This document shows positions 1 to 6,566 of a stretch of 12,255 nucleotides of DNA, piece after piece. Positions within the stretch are counted from its first letter, which is position 1. Each line of letters opens with the position of its first letter. The position numbers and the translations under genes were made by a program. The stretch lies in contig CADCQV010000352.1 in NCBI GenBank assembly GCA_902803625.1, positions 1 through 12,255 of the forward strand, read 5' to 3'. Origin of the DNA: an uncultured Lachnospiraceae bacterium. GTDB taxonomy: Bacteria > Bacillota > Clostridia > Lachnospirales > Lachnospiraceae. The notes beneath the pieces were generated by a model. The model was not told the DNA's origin, made no database searches, and saw nothing but the letters and a program-made list of their open reading frames with translations.

Positions 1-2229
1 AAGGTTACGGAGATCCTGAATAATGAAATAAAAGAGGGCAAAAAACCGGTTCCTGTTTCCGTCAATCTCTCAAGGACCGATTTTATCTACTGCGATCCTG
101 TTCAGATCGTTGTAGAGGCTATGGATCAGTACAATTTAAGCCGCTCCCTTATCTGTGTGGAGATAACGGAGAGCGCCTTTACCGACCATCCTGAGTCCAT
201 AAAGGATGCCATAGACCGCTTTCATTATGAAGGTATCGAGGTCTGGATGGATGATTTCGGCAGCGGTTATTCCTCCTTAAACGTCCTTAAGGACTTTAAT
301 TTTGATGAGATAAAGATCGACATGGTCTTCCTTCGGAATTTCGGTGAGAAATCCAGGATTATCGTGACAAAGGTTGTGCAGATGGCGAAGGAGCTCGGCA
401 TACATACACTGGCTGAGGGAGTGGAGACTGCCGAACATCTGGAATTTCTCCGAAATATCGGCTGCGAGAAGATACAGGGCTATTATTATGCCAAGCCGAT
501 GGCATATTCCGAGCAGATAATAAACCTGGAAAGCCAGGGCTTTGAATTCGAGAATAAGGAGATCGCATCAGTTTATGAAAAGACAGGTCTTGTTAATCTT
601 GCAACCTCTCTTTCCAGAGCTCTTTTCTTCTTTCAGGACGGTGTTTTCAAACCCGTATTTCTTAATGAAACATATATACAGACCATTGCAAAAACCGGAA
701 AGACTCTGGAAGAGATCATAGAGAGGAGCATGAACACTTCAAAGTCCCGGATCAGCAAGCAGTTCCGTGATCTTGCCGAAAAGACCGTGAAAAGTAAGCA
801 GACCGAGCGCATGACTCTGGTTCTCAGGGATAATTATTTTCATTTTTCCTTTAAGGATGTGGCTGACTCCCGTGCAGGAAGCATGCTCCTTGCGTCCATA
901 GACAGATACGTTTTTGAGGAGCTGGAGTCAAGGTCTGCCTTAGACAAAATCCTCAGAAATATCAGTTTTGTTTATGACAGTATTTACCTTATTGATCTTG
1001 AAGATGATTCCCGGACCGTTATCTCCTCCAGTCTGGCGAATGAAGCTGTGGGTGATGTGACATACGGCCTGAACCACTTCTATTCAAAGTATTCCGCACG
1101 CGAGATCTATCCGGATGATTATAAGCGCTGGCAGGATTACTTCAGGAAGGAGGATGTTTACGGGATCTTCAATAAGAGCGGCAAGGGGATATTTGCAGAT
1201 GCCGTTCGGATGAAGGATAAGAACGGGAATTATATCTGGATAGACTTTACGGTGATCCACATCCCGGAATCGGACGGAAAGCGCTTCCTTCTCTGCGTCC
1301 GTCCTTCGGTTCTGGAGTTCCAGCCGGATCTTGCCCTGATGGTGACAAATGCCAGACAGGACAATGAAGGCAGTAATCCCGATTCGGATCTTATCCGTTC
1401 CATGGTCGAAGCCTCCGATATCAGGATATTCTGGAAGGATAAAGAAAGACGCTATGTCGGTGCCAGCAAGGCGTTTATAGAGTATTACGGCTGCAGTTCC
1501 ATTGATGAAATCAGGGGAAAGACCGATGAGGAACTGGGATGGTTTATAAATGACAGACACTCCGCGGGTGACGAGCAGAACGTGATTAAGCGGGGACAGG
1601 TGGTGAAAAATTCCGTTAGCAGCGTGATTATCGACGGTGTTGTGAGAAATATACTTATGACCAGATTCCCTGTTCACACCGGAGGAAAAATATCGGGACT
1701 GATGGGATATATGATAGATCTCGATCTTGATGTGGAGGCGGAAGACGGGCTGGCAAAGGGCATGCTAAGGGACCCCGTAACGGGACTTATGAATATGCAT
1801 GGGCAGATGCTCTCACTCTTAAGTATGTATGACAATCTTCTGAAGAATAATGAGGATTTTGCCAATATAGTCATAGAGATCAAGCGTTTCAACGATATCA
1901 TCAAGGACTACGGCAGTGAGGTTGCCGAGGATCTCATAAGGCTGGTTGGAATAAAGATACTGAATGCATTCGGGAAAAATGCCGTTATTTCAAGGATTTA
2001 CGGCTGTATTTTCAATGTGGTCATAAGAAACGTTACCAGCGAGCAGGTCATCACCCTGTCTGAAAAATGTATGGATTCCATAAACGGGATACACGAGATC
2101 GACAACAGACAGTGCAGGATCAAAGCAGTGTATGGCGCCTCCTTCGGCTCCGAACGTGATTCCGTGCAGGAAATTGCAGAGCTTGCTAGACTCCGTATGA
2201 AGGGGGAGTGGATCCCGCTGTCACCATGA
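1..2229 (+). CDS. EAL-PAS-degenerate GGDEF protein (5' partial)
   Basis: A cyclic-di-GMP signalling protein. The reading frame is open from base 1, so the true start and the EAL motif itself lie upstream; 742 residues are visible. Residues 1-170 are the C-terminal two thirds of an EAL phosphodiesterase domain. The usual metal and catalytic residues are present: N22 (VNLS), E54 (EITES), D84-D85 (DDFGSGYSSL), K105 (KID), E139 (AEGVET) and Q159 (QGYYYAKPM). If the upstream part is normal, it should hydrolyse c-di-GMP to pGpG. Residues of about 200-320, 320-440 and 460-580 resemble PAS-type sensor folds, the last being the clearest. Residues from about 585 to the end have a GGDEF fold start (DPVTGLMN at 591), but the signature position reads YGCIF (667-671), so cyclase activity is unlikely. 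EAL before PAS and GGDEF reverses the common order; an upstream GGDEF is possible. It converges on the shell-protein gene. I am sure of the EAL domain and less sure of the exact PAS borders. Confidence 0.93.
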   Translation, partial: KVTEILNNEIKEGKKPVPVSVNLSRTDFIYCDPVQIVVEAMDQYNLSRSLICVEITESAFTDHPESIKDAIDRFHYEGIEVWMDDFGSGYSSLNVLKDFNFDEIKIDMVFLRNFGEKSRIIVTKVVQMAKELGIHTLAEGVETAEHLEFLRNIGCEKIQGYYYAKPMAYSEQIINLESQGFEFENKEIASVYEKTGLVNLATSLSRALFFFQDGVFKPVFLNETYIQTIAKTGKTLEEIIERSMNTSKSRISKQFRDLAEKTVKSKQTERMTLVLRDNYFHFSFKDVADSRAGSMLLASIDRYVFEELESRSALDKILRNISFVYDSIYLIDLEDDSRTVISSSLANEAVGDVTYGLNHFYSKYSAREIYPDDYKRWQDYFRKEDVYGIFNKSGKGIFADAVRMKDKNGNYIWIDFTVIHIPESDGKRFLLCVRPSVLEFQPDLALMVTNARQDNEGSNPDSDLIRSMVEASDIRIFWKDKERRYVGASKAFIEYYGCSSIDEIRGKTDEELGWFINDRHSAGDEQNVIKRGQVVKNSVSSVIIDGVVRNILMTRFPVHTGGKISGLMGYMIDLDLDVEAEDGLAKGMLRDPVTGLMNMHGQMLSLLSMYDNLLKNNEDFANIVIEIKRFNDIIKDYGSEVAEDLIRLVGIKILNAFGKNAVISRIYGCIFNVVIRNVTSEQVITLSEKCMDSINGIHEIDNRQCRIKAVYGASFGSERDSVQEIAELARLRMKGEWIPLSP

Positions 2230-2251
2230 GCGTAAGCGAAGGATCTTTTCT
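2230..2251 (+). repeat. Fragment of dispersed repeat
   Basis: These 22 bases match bases 9004-9025 at 20 positions, including an identical 14-base core AGCGAAGGATCTTT. They fill the gap between two convergent stop codons. The second half of the hairpin found at 9009-9047 is absent here, so this is either a decayed copy or a shared single-arm motif. Confidence 0.45.
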
Positions 2252-2252
2252 T

Positions 2253-2630
2253 TCACCGCTTTGTGATCTTGCAGACAACGTAGTTCATCTCATCCCGAAA
2301 GAAGCCCACAACCTCTTCCATGGCCGATTTCACATCCGAGAGCTCACCGGTTATTATCAGTGTCCCGGTTTTCCTGTCTGCTTCACCGAGATATATATTC
2401 CCGCTCTTTACCGCAATGTCGGAAGCGATTACCGCTGACTCCGGAGGAGTGAGGTTCATTATACCTATGGCGGAGCTGCTGTAATCCATATGGGGGTTCA
2501 GGCCCAGCTTCTGGTATATAACCGGTGAGGGGCCGCCCATGATATGCGCAAAGGTGATCTCTCTTCCCGCAACGGTTTCCTGTACTATCCTCATTCTCTC
2601 TGTCTCGTTCATATTATTTAAAACATCCAT
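2253..2630 (-). CDS. EutS/PduU-like bacterial microcompartment shell protein
   Basis: A 125-residue BMC-domain protein of the circularly permuted EutS/PduU type. These proteins form hexameric tiles of microcompartment shells, as in ethanolamine and propanediol organelles. The sequence follows the family closely: an N-terminal strand segment with QETVAGREITFAHI (the beta-barrel part before the permuted BMC fold), then AIGIMNLTPPESAVIASDIA, then GEADRKTGTLIITGELSDV, and a C-terminal CKITKR tail. Length is typical (about 110-120 residues). The start at 2630 has an AAAGGAG sequence about 13 bases upstream, rather far; Met7 is an alternative start. It has its own promoter (2710-2739). No ethanolamine, propanediol, choline or fucose degradation gene and no second shell gene is visible, so it is a solitary shell gene here. 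It may act with a locus elsewhere or have a different role; this cannot be decided from the window. Confidence 0.9.
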   Translation of the reverse strand: MDVLNNMNETERMRIVQETVAGREITFAHIMGGPSPVIYQKLGLNPHMDYSSSAIGIMNLTPPESAVIASDIAVKSGNIYLGEADRKTGTLIITGELSDVKSAMEEVVGFFRDEMNYVVCKITKR

Positions 2631-2709
2631 TTTTCCGGTTACGCTCCTTTCAAAGCTGCGGGGGTCTTCCGCGGAAATCCAACTGATTATCCGGCGCTTC
2701 TACCGGACG

Positions 2710-2739
2710 ATTATACCATGGAATGCTTAAAATCGCCAA
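2710..2739 (-). promoter_or_regulatory. Sigma-A-type promoter of the shell-protein gene
   Basis: On the minus strand, a perfect -10 box TATAAT (2715-2710) is preceded, 18 bases upstream, by TTGGCG (2739-2734), a 4/6 match to the -35 consensus. The transcript would begin near 2703 and carry a leader of about 70 bases before the start codon. Confidence 0.6.
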
Positions 2740-2895
2740 AGTATAGTAAACATAAGAAAAATCCGGCGTTTCCGGCGGCCAAAATCCGGCGCAGTAAATG
2801 CCATCAGGTAAAACCTGACAAGGTTCAAAGTTAACGAAATTGCCATAACCCTGCGTAATGCGTTTATCCTGATCAGAATCCGGTTGCTCTTTAAA

Positions 2896-2923
2896 TTCGG
2901 CGGAAAAAAGTTTAAAATATAAT
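2896..2923 (+). promoter_or_regulatory. Putative promoter of the FRG/sce7726 pair
   Basis: A perfect TATAAT lies at 2918-2923, about 60 bases before the FRG start codon. The best -35 at usable spacing is TTCGGC (2896-2901, 16-base spacer), which is a poor match. The -10 box is convincing and the -35 is not; an activator could compensate. Confidence 0.4.
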
Positions 2924-2983
2924 ATGTATAGATGTTTTTTCGTAGGCGTAAGCTTTTTTCCACAGGGCTCAAAGGAGAGGGAT

Positions 2984-3787
2984 ATGTATAAAACAGTTGA
3001 GATTGATGATATTTTCGGTATATCCAGTCTTCTTACGGAACAGAAATTCAGACCTGACCTGAACAGGTACAGGTCACTGAAGATATACAGGGGAATGCCA
3101 AATGCCGACTTCAAGATAGTTACCTCACTCCGGCGTAACTGTAAGGAGAAAAGGCGGCAGCTGGAGCCTGCCATTTTATCAAATTTCACAAAGTATGCCG
3201 CCCTTGAGGATCCCTCAATAGAGGAGAGTGTCTGGAGACAGATGATACTCGGGCAGCACCACGGCCTGCCGACCAGGCTCCTTGACTGGTCATTTTCCCC
3301 GCTTACAAGTCTCCACTTCGCAATGAGTGAGAATGACCTTGAAAAGATGGATGAGCATGACTCGGTTGTATGGAGTATAGATGTCGACGAGCTGCATGAG
3401 ATGCTTCCCGAAAAATACCAGAAAATAATGAGAGAGGAGCAGACCACGGTTTTTTCCTTGAAAATGCTGCAGAAGGCCTGTTCCGGTCCCGGGGAATACG
3501 ATGAGGATATGCAGGGGAGGGCAATGCTCATTGTAGAGCCACCGTCTATTGAACAGCGTATCATAAACCAGTATTCCTTCTTTTCAATAGTACCCTATGA
3601 GATGGATGACGTGGAAGCTTTCTTAAAGGAGCACACTGATAAAACCGTCCGTTTTGTGATAAAGAAGGAAATCCGCTGGCAGGTACGTGACCTTCTGGAC
3701 CAGCTGAATATAAGTGAAAGGATAGTATATCCGGGACTTGACGGTTTGTCCCGGTGGCTTGCGCGCCACTACTATGTAAAGGGCTGA
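2984..3787 (+). CDS. FRG domain-containing protein
   Basis: A 267-residue protein of the FRG family, named for a conserved (F/Y)RG motif and without established biochemical function. The hallmark motifs are present: YRG at 35-37, then GQHHGLPTRLLDWSFSPL around 90-107, which is the most conserved block of the family. RIINQYSFFSI (192-202) and VYPGLDGLSRWL (248-259) match the usual later blocks. No signal peptide or membrane segment is seen, so it is probably cytoplasmic. I chose the ATG at 2984 because AAAGGAGAGG (2971-2980) sits just before it; an in-frame ATG at 2924 adds 20 residues and lacks this support. The next gene follows on the same strand after 67 bases, so they are probably co-transcribed. 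FRG genes are often found in accessory regions. A role with the neighbouring nuclease-like protein, for example in defence, is inference only. Confidence 0.88.
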   Translation: MYKTVEIDDIFGISSLLTEQKFRPDLNRYRSLKIYRGMPNADFKIVTSLRRNCKEKRRQLEPAILSNFTKYAALEDPSIEESVWRQMILGQHHGLPTRLLDWSFSPLTSLHFAMSENDLEKMDEHDSVVWSIDVDELHEMLPEKYQKIMREEQTTVFSLKMLQKACSGPGEYDEDMQGRAMLIVEPPSIEQRIINQYSFFSIVPYEMDDVEAFLKEHTDKTVRFVIKKEIRWQVRDLLDQLNISERIVYPGLDGLSRWLARHYYVKG

Positions 3788-3854
3788 TAAATCTACGGAA
3801 CAGTCATAAAAAGAACCCAAGGTAACCCCTTGAATATTAATACAGGGACTTAAT

Positions 3855-4496
3855 ATGCTTTACGATAAGGATATAAGAAATCCGCTTTTCGATTTTCTGG
3901 AGGAGAAATTCGGAAAGATCAGGATACTGGAAGAAAAGATGACAGGCAGAGCCCGGGCAGATGTTCTGATGATAATGCCGGACAGACTCTGCGGCATTGA
4001 GATAAAAAGTGACGCCGACAGCTATACGAGACTGGAGAGACAGGTAAAAAACTACGATCTTTATTATGACTGCAATATGGTGGCGGTGGGGTCAAGGCAC
4101 GCTTCCCATATTGAGGAGCATGTTCCGGACTACTGGGGGATCATCACAATAGATGAGACAGAAAAGGGGCCGGATTTCTATGTTTTAAGAGATTTTCGTG
4201 AAAACCCGAATGTGACCCTGGAAAATAAGCTGAATATACTCTGGAGACCGGAGCTTGCCCATATCCAGGAGCTTAACAATATGCCGGGATATAAGTACAA
4301 GAGTAAGGATTTTGTCCGGGAGAAAATACTCTCATCCGTGGAATACACCCTCTTAAATAAGCAGATCTCCGACGAGCTGTTTGAAAGGGACTACAATACT
4401 ATCGCAGACAGGATAAACGAATACAGGAAGGGATTAAACCGGAAACCAAGACGAAAAAGAAGGAAAACCAAGTACAAAAAATCGTCAGGTATATAA
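3855..4496 (+). CDS. sce7726-family protein, PD-(D/E)xK nuclease-like
   Basis: A 213-residue protein that I recognise as the sce7726 family, related to PD-(D/E)xK-type nucleases (MmcB-like). The core runs from about 5 to 100: RARADVLMI supplies D36, GIEIKSDADSYTRL supplies E49 and K51, and Q63 follows in RLERQVKNYDLYYD. That is the expected D...ExK arrangement plus a trailing Q. The block MVAVGSRHASHIEEHVPDYWGII (75-97) is also typical. Metal-dependent cleavage of nucleic acid is therefore plausible but unproven. The C-terminus ends in a strongly basic tail (about 196-209, KPRRKRRK then KYKK), suited to binding nucleic acid. The start has only a weak Shine-Dalgarno sequence (CAGGG, 3843-3847), compatible with translation dependent on the upstream FRG gene. 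Other sce7726 genes often sit beside different partners; the FRG partner here is notable. Family assignment is fairly sure, activity is inferred. Confidence 0.82.
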   Translation: MLYDKDIRNPLFDFLEEKFGKIRILEEKMTGRARADVLMIMPDRLCGIEIKSDADSYTRLERQVKNYDLYYDCNMVAVGSRHASHIEEHVPDYWGIITIDETEKGPDFYVLRDFRENPNVTLENKLNILWRPELAHIQELNNMPGYKYKSKDFVREKILSSVEYTLLNKQISDELFERDYNTIADRINEYRKGLNRKPRRKRRKTKYKKSSGI

Positions 4497-4521
4497 AACC
4501 ATTTTGTCACTATTCAGAACA

Positions 4522-4545
4522 GTCACTTGCGGAACCGCAAGTGAC
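4522..4545. repeat. Hairpin 1 of the element, perfect palindrome
   Basis: GTCACTTGCGG, then AA, then CCGCAAGTGAC: an 11-bp perfect inverted repeat, folding with a GAAC tetraloop as a 10-bp stem. It abuts the left arm of the outer stem directly. Confidence 0.85.
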
Positions 4546-4567
4546 GTATGAAAACCAAGGCATTGTG

Positions 4568-4611
4568 GCATTCGGCTCATCGTGCGAAGCACGATTTAAT
4601 TAGCCGAATGC
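4568..4611. repeat. Hairpin 2 of the element, two-step stem
   Basis: The outer stem is GCATTCGGCT (4568-4577) with AGCCGAATGC (4602-4611). The inner stem is ATCGTGC (4579-4585) with GCACGAT (4589-4595), capped by a GAA loop. An asymmetric internal loop (1 base against 6) separates them. The tip contains GCGAAGC, a sequence known for an unusually stable single-stranded DNA mini-hairpin. Confidence 0.85.
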
Positions 4612-4614
4612 GCA

Positions 4615-4651
4615 GTATCTATTCAGAATCCGAAGGGTTCTGAATAGATAC
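4615..4651. repeat. Hairpin 3 of the element, 17-bp stem
   Basis: A 17-bp stem with one T-G wobble (4629 with 4637) and a GAA loop (4632-4634). Its arms contain the same 10-mer as the outer stem. On the plus strand it is followed by CACCATTATTTTG, too weak a T-run for a standard terminator. Confidence 0.85.
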
Positions 4652-4784
4652 ACCATTATTTTGTTTAAGGTGCGGTATGGGTGTTCTGAATAGTCAGTGC
4701 GTTAATATAAATTCAAATGTATACAGTATTCACGTCCTTGTCTGTCAAAAAATACAAGAAATTTATGTTATGTCTACAAAAAAC

Positions 4785-4813
4785 TGTATATTTTGTCATG
4801 AAAGTGTTATAAT
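4785..4813 (+). promoter_or_regulatory. Extended -10 promoter of the chemoreceptor gene
   Basis: TATAAT (4808-4813) is preceded by TG at 4805-4806, giving an extended -10 element (TGTTATAAT). The -35 position at 17-base spacing reads TGTATA (4785-4790), only 3/6, as often tolerated with an extended -10. The leader would be about 90 bases. A second, flagellar-sigma-like match (TCAAA at 4815 with GCAGATAA at 4836) is much weaker. Confidence 0.55.
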
Positions 4814-4910
4814 GTCAAAAAGTCACGGATGACCGGCAGATAAGATAGGGGGATCTGCTGCGGAACCGAAGAGGAATGGTTTCAAAAATTAAAGAGAGAG
4901 GTAACTATTT

Positions 4911-6566
4911 ATGAAAAAAGGTAAAGCAAGGTTAGGGATCAAGTTTCAGCTCGTTATGCAGTCAGCACTGCCGCTTCTTATCGTAGGTATCGCCATACTT
5001 ACCATAATGAGTGTTTCAATGAAGACTTCTCTGGAGGAAAAGACACTGGACAGCCTGAAGGCAGCCGCTATACTTTACGGGGATTACGGTGTTCTCCAGA
5101 ATGCAGAAGAGGGTGACAATACAATAGAGGATCATATGAAGCAGGAGACCGGCTTCGATTATACATGGTTCCAGAACGGAAAGAGATATGCGACCTCCGT
5201 TGTCAAGGCTGACGGCTCAAGACCGATAGGTACTCCTGCCGCAGACGAGGTAATAGAAGCCGTAATGAATAAAAAACAGATTTATACCTCCAAAAATACG
5301 GATGTGGCCGGAAGTGCATACTTTGTTGCTTATGTACCCATCATAAATGAAGACGGCTCTGTAGATATGGCTTTTTCCGGAGAACCGAGGGAGCTTGTCG
5401 AGGGTATGATCACAGCTGCTATTATCAGGGTTGTCATCATTGGGATCATCCTTTCAATAATAGCGCTGGTAATAATATATTTCCTTTCAGCGAAGCTTGC
5501 CGACGTTGTAAGGGTAAACCTGGAATCAATCGAGCACCTTGAAAACGGTGAATTTGTAAAAGCCGAAAAATACCTTGACAGGAATGATGAGCTGGGTGAC
5601 ATGATACGGGATACCAATGACGTTATAGATACGCTGCAGGGCATTGTGGAGGATATCAAGCGTGAAGCGCAGAGTGTTGGTTCCTCCAGTTCTACCCTGG
5701 CGGATGCGGCATCACAGATGTCCCTTACCACCGACGGGGTTTCCACAGCGGTCAATGAAATGGCAAACGGTGCCACACAGCAGGCTCAGGATATTCAGTC
5801 CGCAACAGAAAATGTCGGAAGCATGGGCGAATCGATAGCATCTGTTACCGACAGCGCCGGAACCCTTTCAAAGACTGTGGATTCCATGAACCAGACCTCC
5901 AAGGAGTCTGCCGCTGCTCTTGAAACGCTGGTTAAGGCTTCCGATGAGATGGCACAATCCGTTGCTTCCATTACCGAGAAGATCCAGGCTACACGTTCTG
6001 CTGTTGACGAGATCAATTCCAAGGTTGATGCCATCAATAATATAGCGGCACAGACCAACCTGCTTTCACTCAATGCTTCAATAGAGGCGGCGAGAGCAGG
6101 AGAGGCCGGACGCGGCTTTGCCGTTGTGGCTGATGAGATAAGGCAGCTTGCTGATGATTCCGCGAATTCCGCCAAGGAGATCCGGGAGACCATGGAAAAG
6201 CTTATCACCGATTCAGGGGCTGCGGTTGAAGAAGCGGTTGTAGTACAGGAGTCGGTTAAGAACCAGAAGGAGATCATGGAGAAGACAACTGTTGCTATTG
6301 ACGATCTTCTTCAGGGCATTACCACCACGGTGAGTGAGGTGCAGGGTATTGCAAATTATGCCCAGGCCTGTGACAACTCCAAAGCAGGTGTTATCGATGC
6401 TATGAGCGGACTTTCCGCAGTATCCGAGGAGAACGCCGCAAGCTCACAGGAGACCTCCGCTTCCGTTGAAGAGCTTAACGCAACGGTCATTACCCTTGCG
6501 GAATCTGCTGATGACCTGAAGAATATTGCAGAACAGCTGAATAAGAATATAAGCTTCTTCAAATAA
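4911..6566 (+). CDS. Methyl-accepting chemotaxis protein
   Basis: A 551-residue transmembrane chemoreceptor that passes an extracellular signal to the CheA/CheW array and so to the flagellar motor. Transmembrane segment 1 is about 14-35. An outside sensor domain spans about 36-168; its size and the YFVAYVPI segment (137-144) fit a single Cache-type domain, ligand unknown. Transmembrane segment 2 is about 169-192, followed by a HAMP-like linker (about 193-245). The cytoplasmic coiled coil carries the highly conserved hairpin tip (about 376-415: INNIAAQTNLLSLNASIEAARAGE and onward through GRGFAVVADEIRQLA), which binds CheW and CheA. No C-terminal pentapeptide for CheR/CheB docking is seen. Shine-Dalgarno GAGAGAGG lies 9 bases before ATG. 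The deoxynucleotidase gene starts on the next base after its stop codon. No che gene is visible nearby, so this is an orphan receptor. Confidence 0.96.
   Translation: MKKGKARLGIKFQLVMQSALPLLIVGIAILTIMSVSMKTSLEEKTLDSLKAAAILYGDYGVLQNAEEGDNTIEDHMKQETGFDYTWFQNGKRYATSVVKADGSRPIGTPAADEVIEAVMNKKQIYTSKNTDVAGSAYFVAYVPIINEDGSVDMAFSGEPRELVEGMITAAIIRVVIIGIILSIIALVIIYFLSAKLADVVRVNLESIEHLENGEFVKAEKYLDRNDELGDMIRDTNDVIDTLQGIVEDIKREAQSVGSSSSTLADAASQMSLTTDGVSTAVNEMANGATQQAQDIQSATENVGSMGESIASVTDSAGTLSKTVDSMNQTSKESAAALETLVKASDEMAQSVASITEKIQATRSAVDEINSKVDAINNIAAQTNLLSLNASIEAARAGEAGRGFAVVADEIRQLADDSANSAKEIRETMEKLITDSGAAVEEAVVVQESVKNQKEIMEKTTVAIDDLLQGITTTVSEVQGIANYAQACDNSKAGVIDAMSGLSAVSEENAASSQETSASVEELNATVITLAESADDLKNIAEQLNKNISFFK

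Larger units (their letters stand above)
2631..2983. other. Divergent intergenic region with promoters and short repeats
   Basis: This 353-base spacer separates the minus-strand shell gene from the plus-strand FRG gene. It holds a promoter for each (listed separately), a 6-bp hairpin TCAGGT-AAA-ACCTGA at 2804-2818, and three copies of ATCCGGCG at 2689-2696, 2761-2768 and 2784-2791. The last two belong to an 11-base direct repeat, AAAATCCGGCG, spaced by 23 bases. No convincing coding sequence or known riboswitch was seen. Confidence 0.6.
4509..4694. repeat. Multi-hairpin inverted-repeat element (cloverleaf-like)
   Basis: A perfect 13-bp inverted repeat, ACTATTCAGAACA (4509-4521) and TGTTCTGAATAGT (4682-4694), encloses three further hairpins (4522-4545, 4568-4611, 4615-4651). 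Folded, this gives an outer stem with three arms. The 10-mer CTATTCAGAA occurs twice directly (4510, 4619) and twice inverted (4638-4647, 4684-4693), so the outer stem and the third hairpin can exchange partners. No hairpin is followed by a clear T-run, so a simple terminator does not explain it. It could be a REP/MITE-like mobile repeat, a structured RNA or a recombination site. The structure is certain; its nature is not. Confidence 0.85.
4497..4910. other. Intergenic region: inverted-repeat element, promoter, leader
   Basis: This 414-base stretch has three parts. Bases 4509-4694 form the inverted-repeat element described separately. Bases 4695-4784 are AT-rich with nothing recognised. Bases 4785-4910 hold the promoter and leader of the chemoreceptor gene. 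The leader can form GTCA-CGGA-TGAC (4822-4833) and GCAGAT/ATCTGC (4836-4841 with 4853-4858). It does not match the conserved sequence of the c-di-GMP-I riboswitch as I know it. The receptor start codon is preceded by GAGAGAGG (4894-4901). Confidence 0.6.

Noticed and set aside
1084..1677. A 197-residue minus-strand open frame inside the left EAL gene.
   Set aside because: It is a shadow of the PAS-like region; no family motif or ribosome binding site was recognised.
2650..3564. A 304-residue open frame on the minus strand.
   Set aside because: It is antisense to the well-supported FRG gene, is rich in Ser and Cys without recognisable motifs, and crosses the divergent promoter region.
3818..3832. 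CAAGG-TAACC-CCTTG hairpin between the FRG and sce7726 genes as a terminator.
   Set aside because: The stem is only five bases and no T-run follows, so it is unlikely to stop transcription.
4509..4694. CRISPR array or integron attC site.
   Set aside because: There are no regularly spaced direct repeats with unique spacers, and no cas or integrase gene is visible. The hairpins are not repeated as units and differ from each other.
4820..4870. Possible c-di-GMP-I riboswitch before the chemoreceptor.
   Set aside because: GTCACG is present, but the rest of the conserved core, including the CAGGGCAAACC segment and the tetraloop-receptor sequence, is absent.
4876..4914. A 12-codon upstream reading frame whose stop overlaps the chemoreceptor start as ATGA.
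   Set aside because: Its only Shine-Dalgarno-like bases (GAGG) are one base from the ATG, too close for initiation. The overlap could be chance, so it is not listed as a gene.
5330..6277. Open frames of 148 and 160 residues on the minus strand inside the chemoreceptor gene.
   Set aside because: They mirror the repetitive coiled-coil codons of the receptor (Ser/Ala-rich on the opposite strand) and have no independent support.
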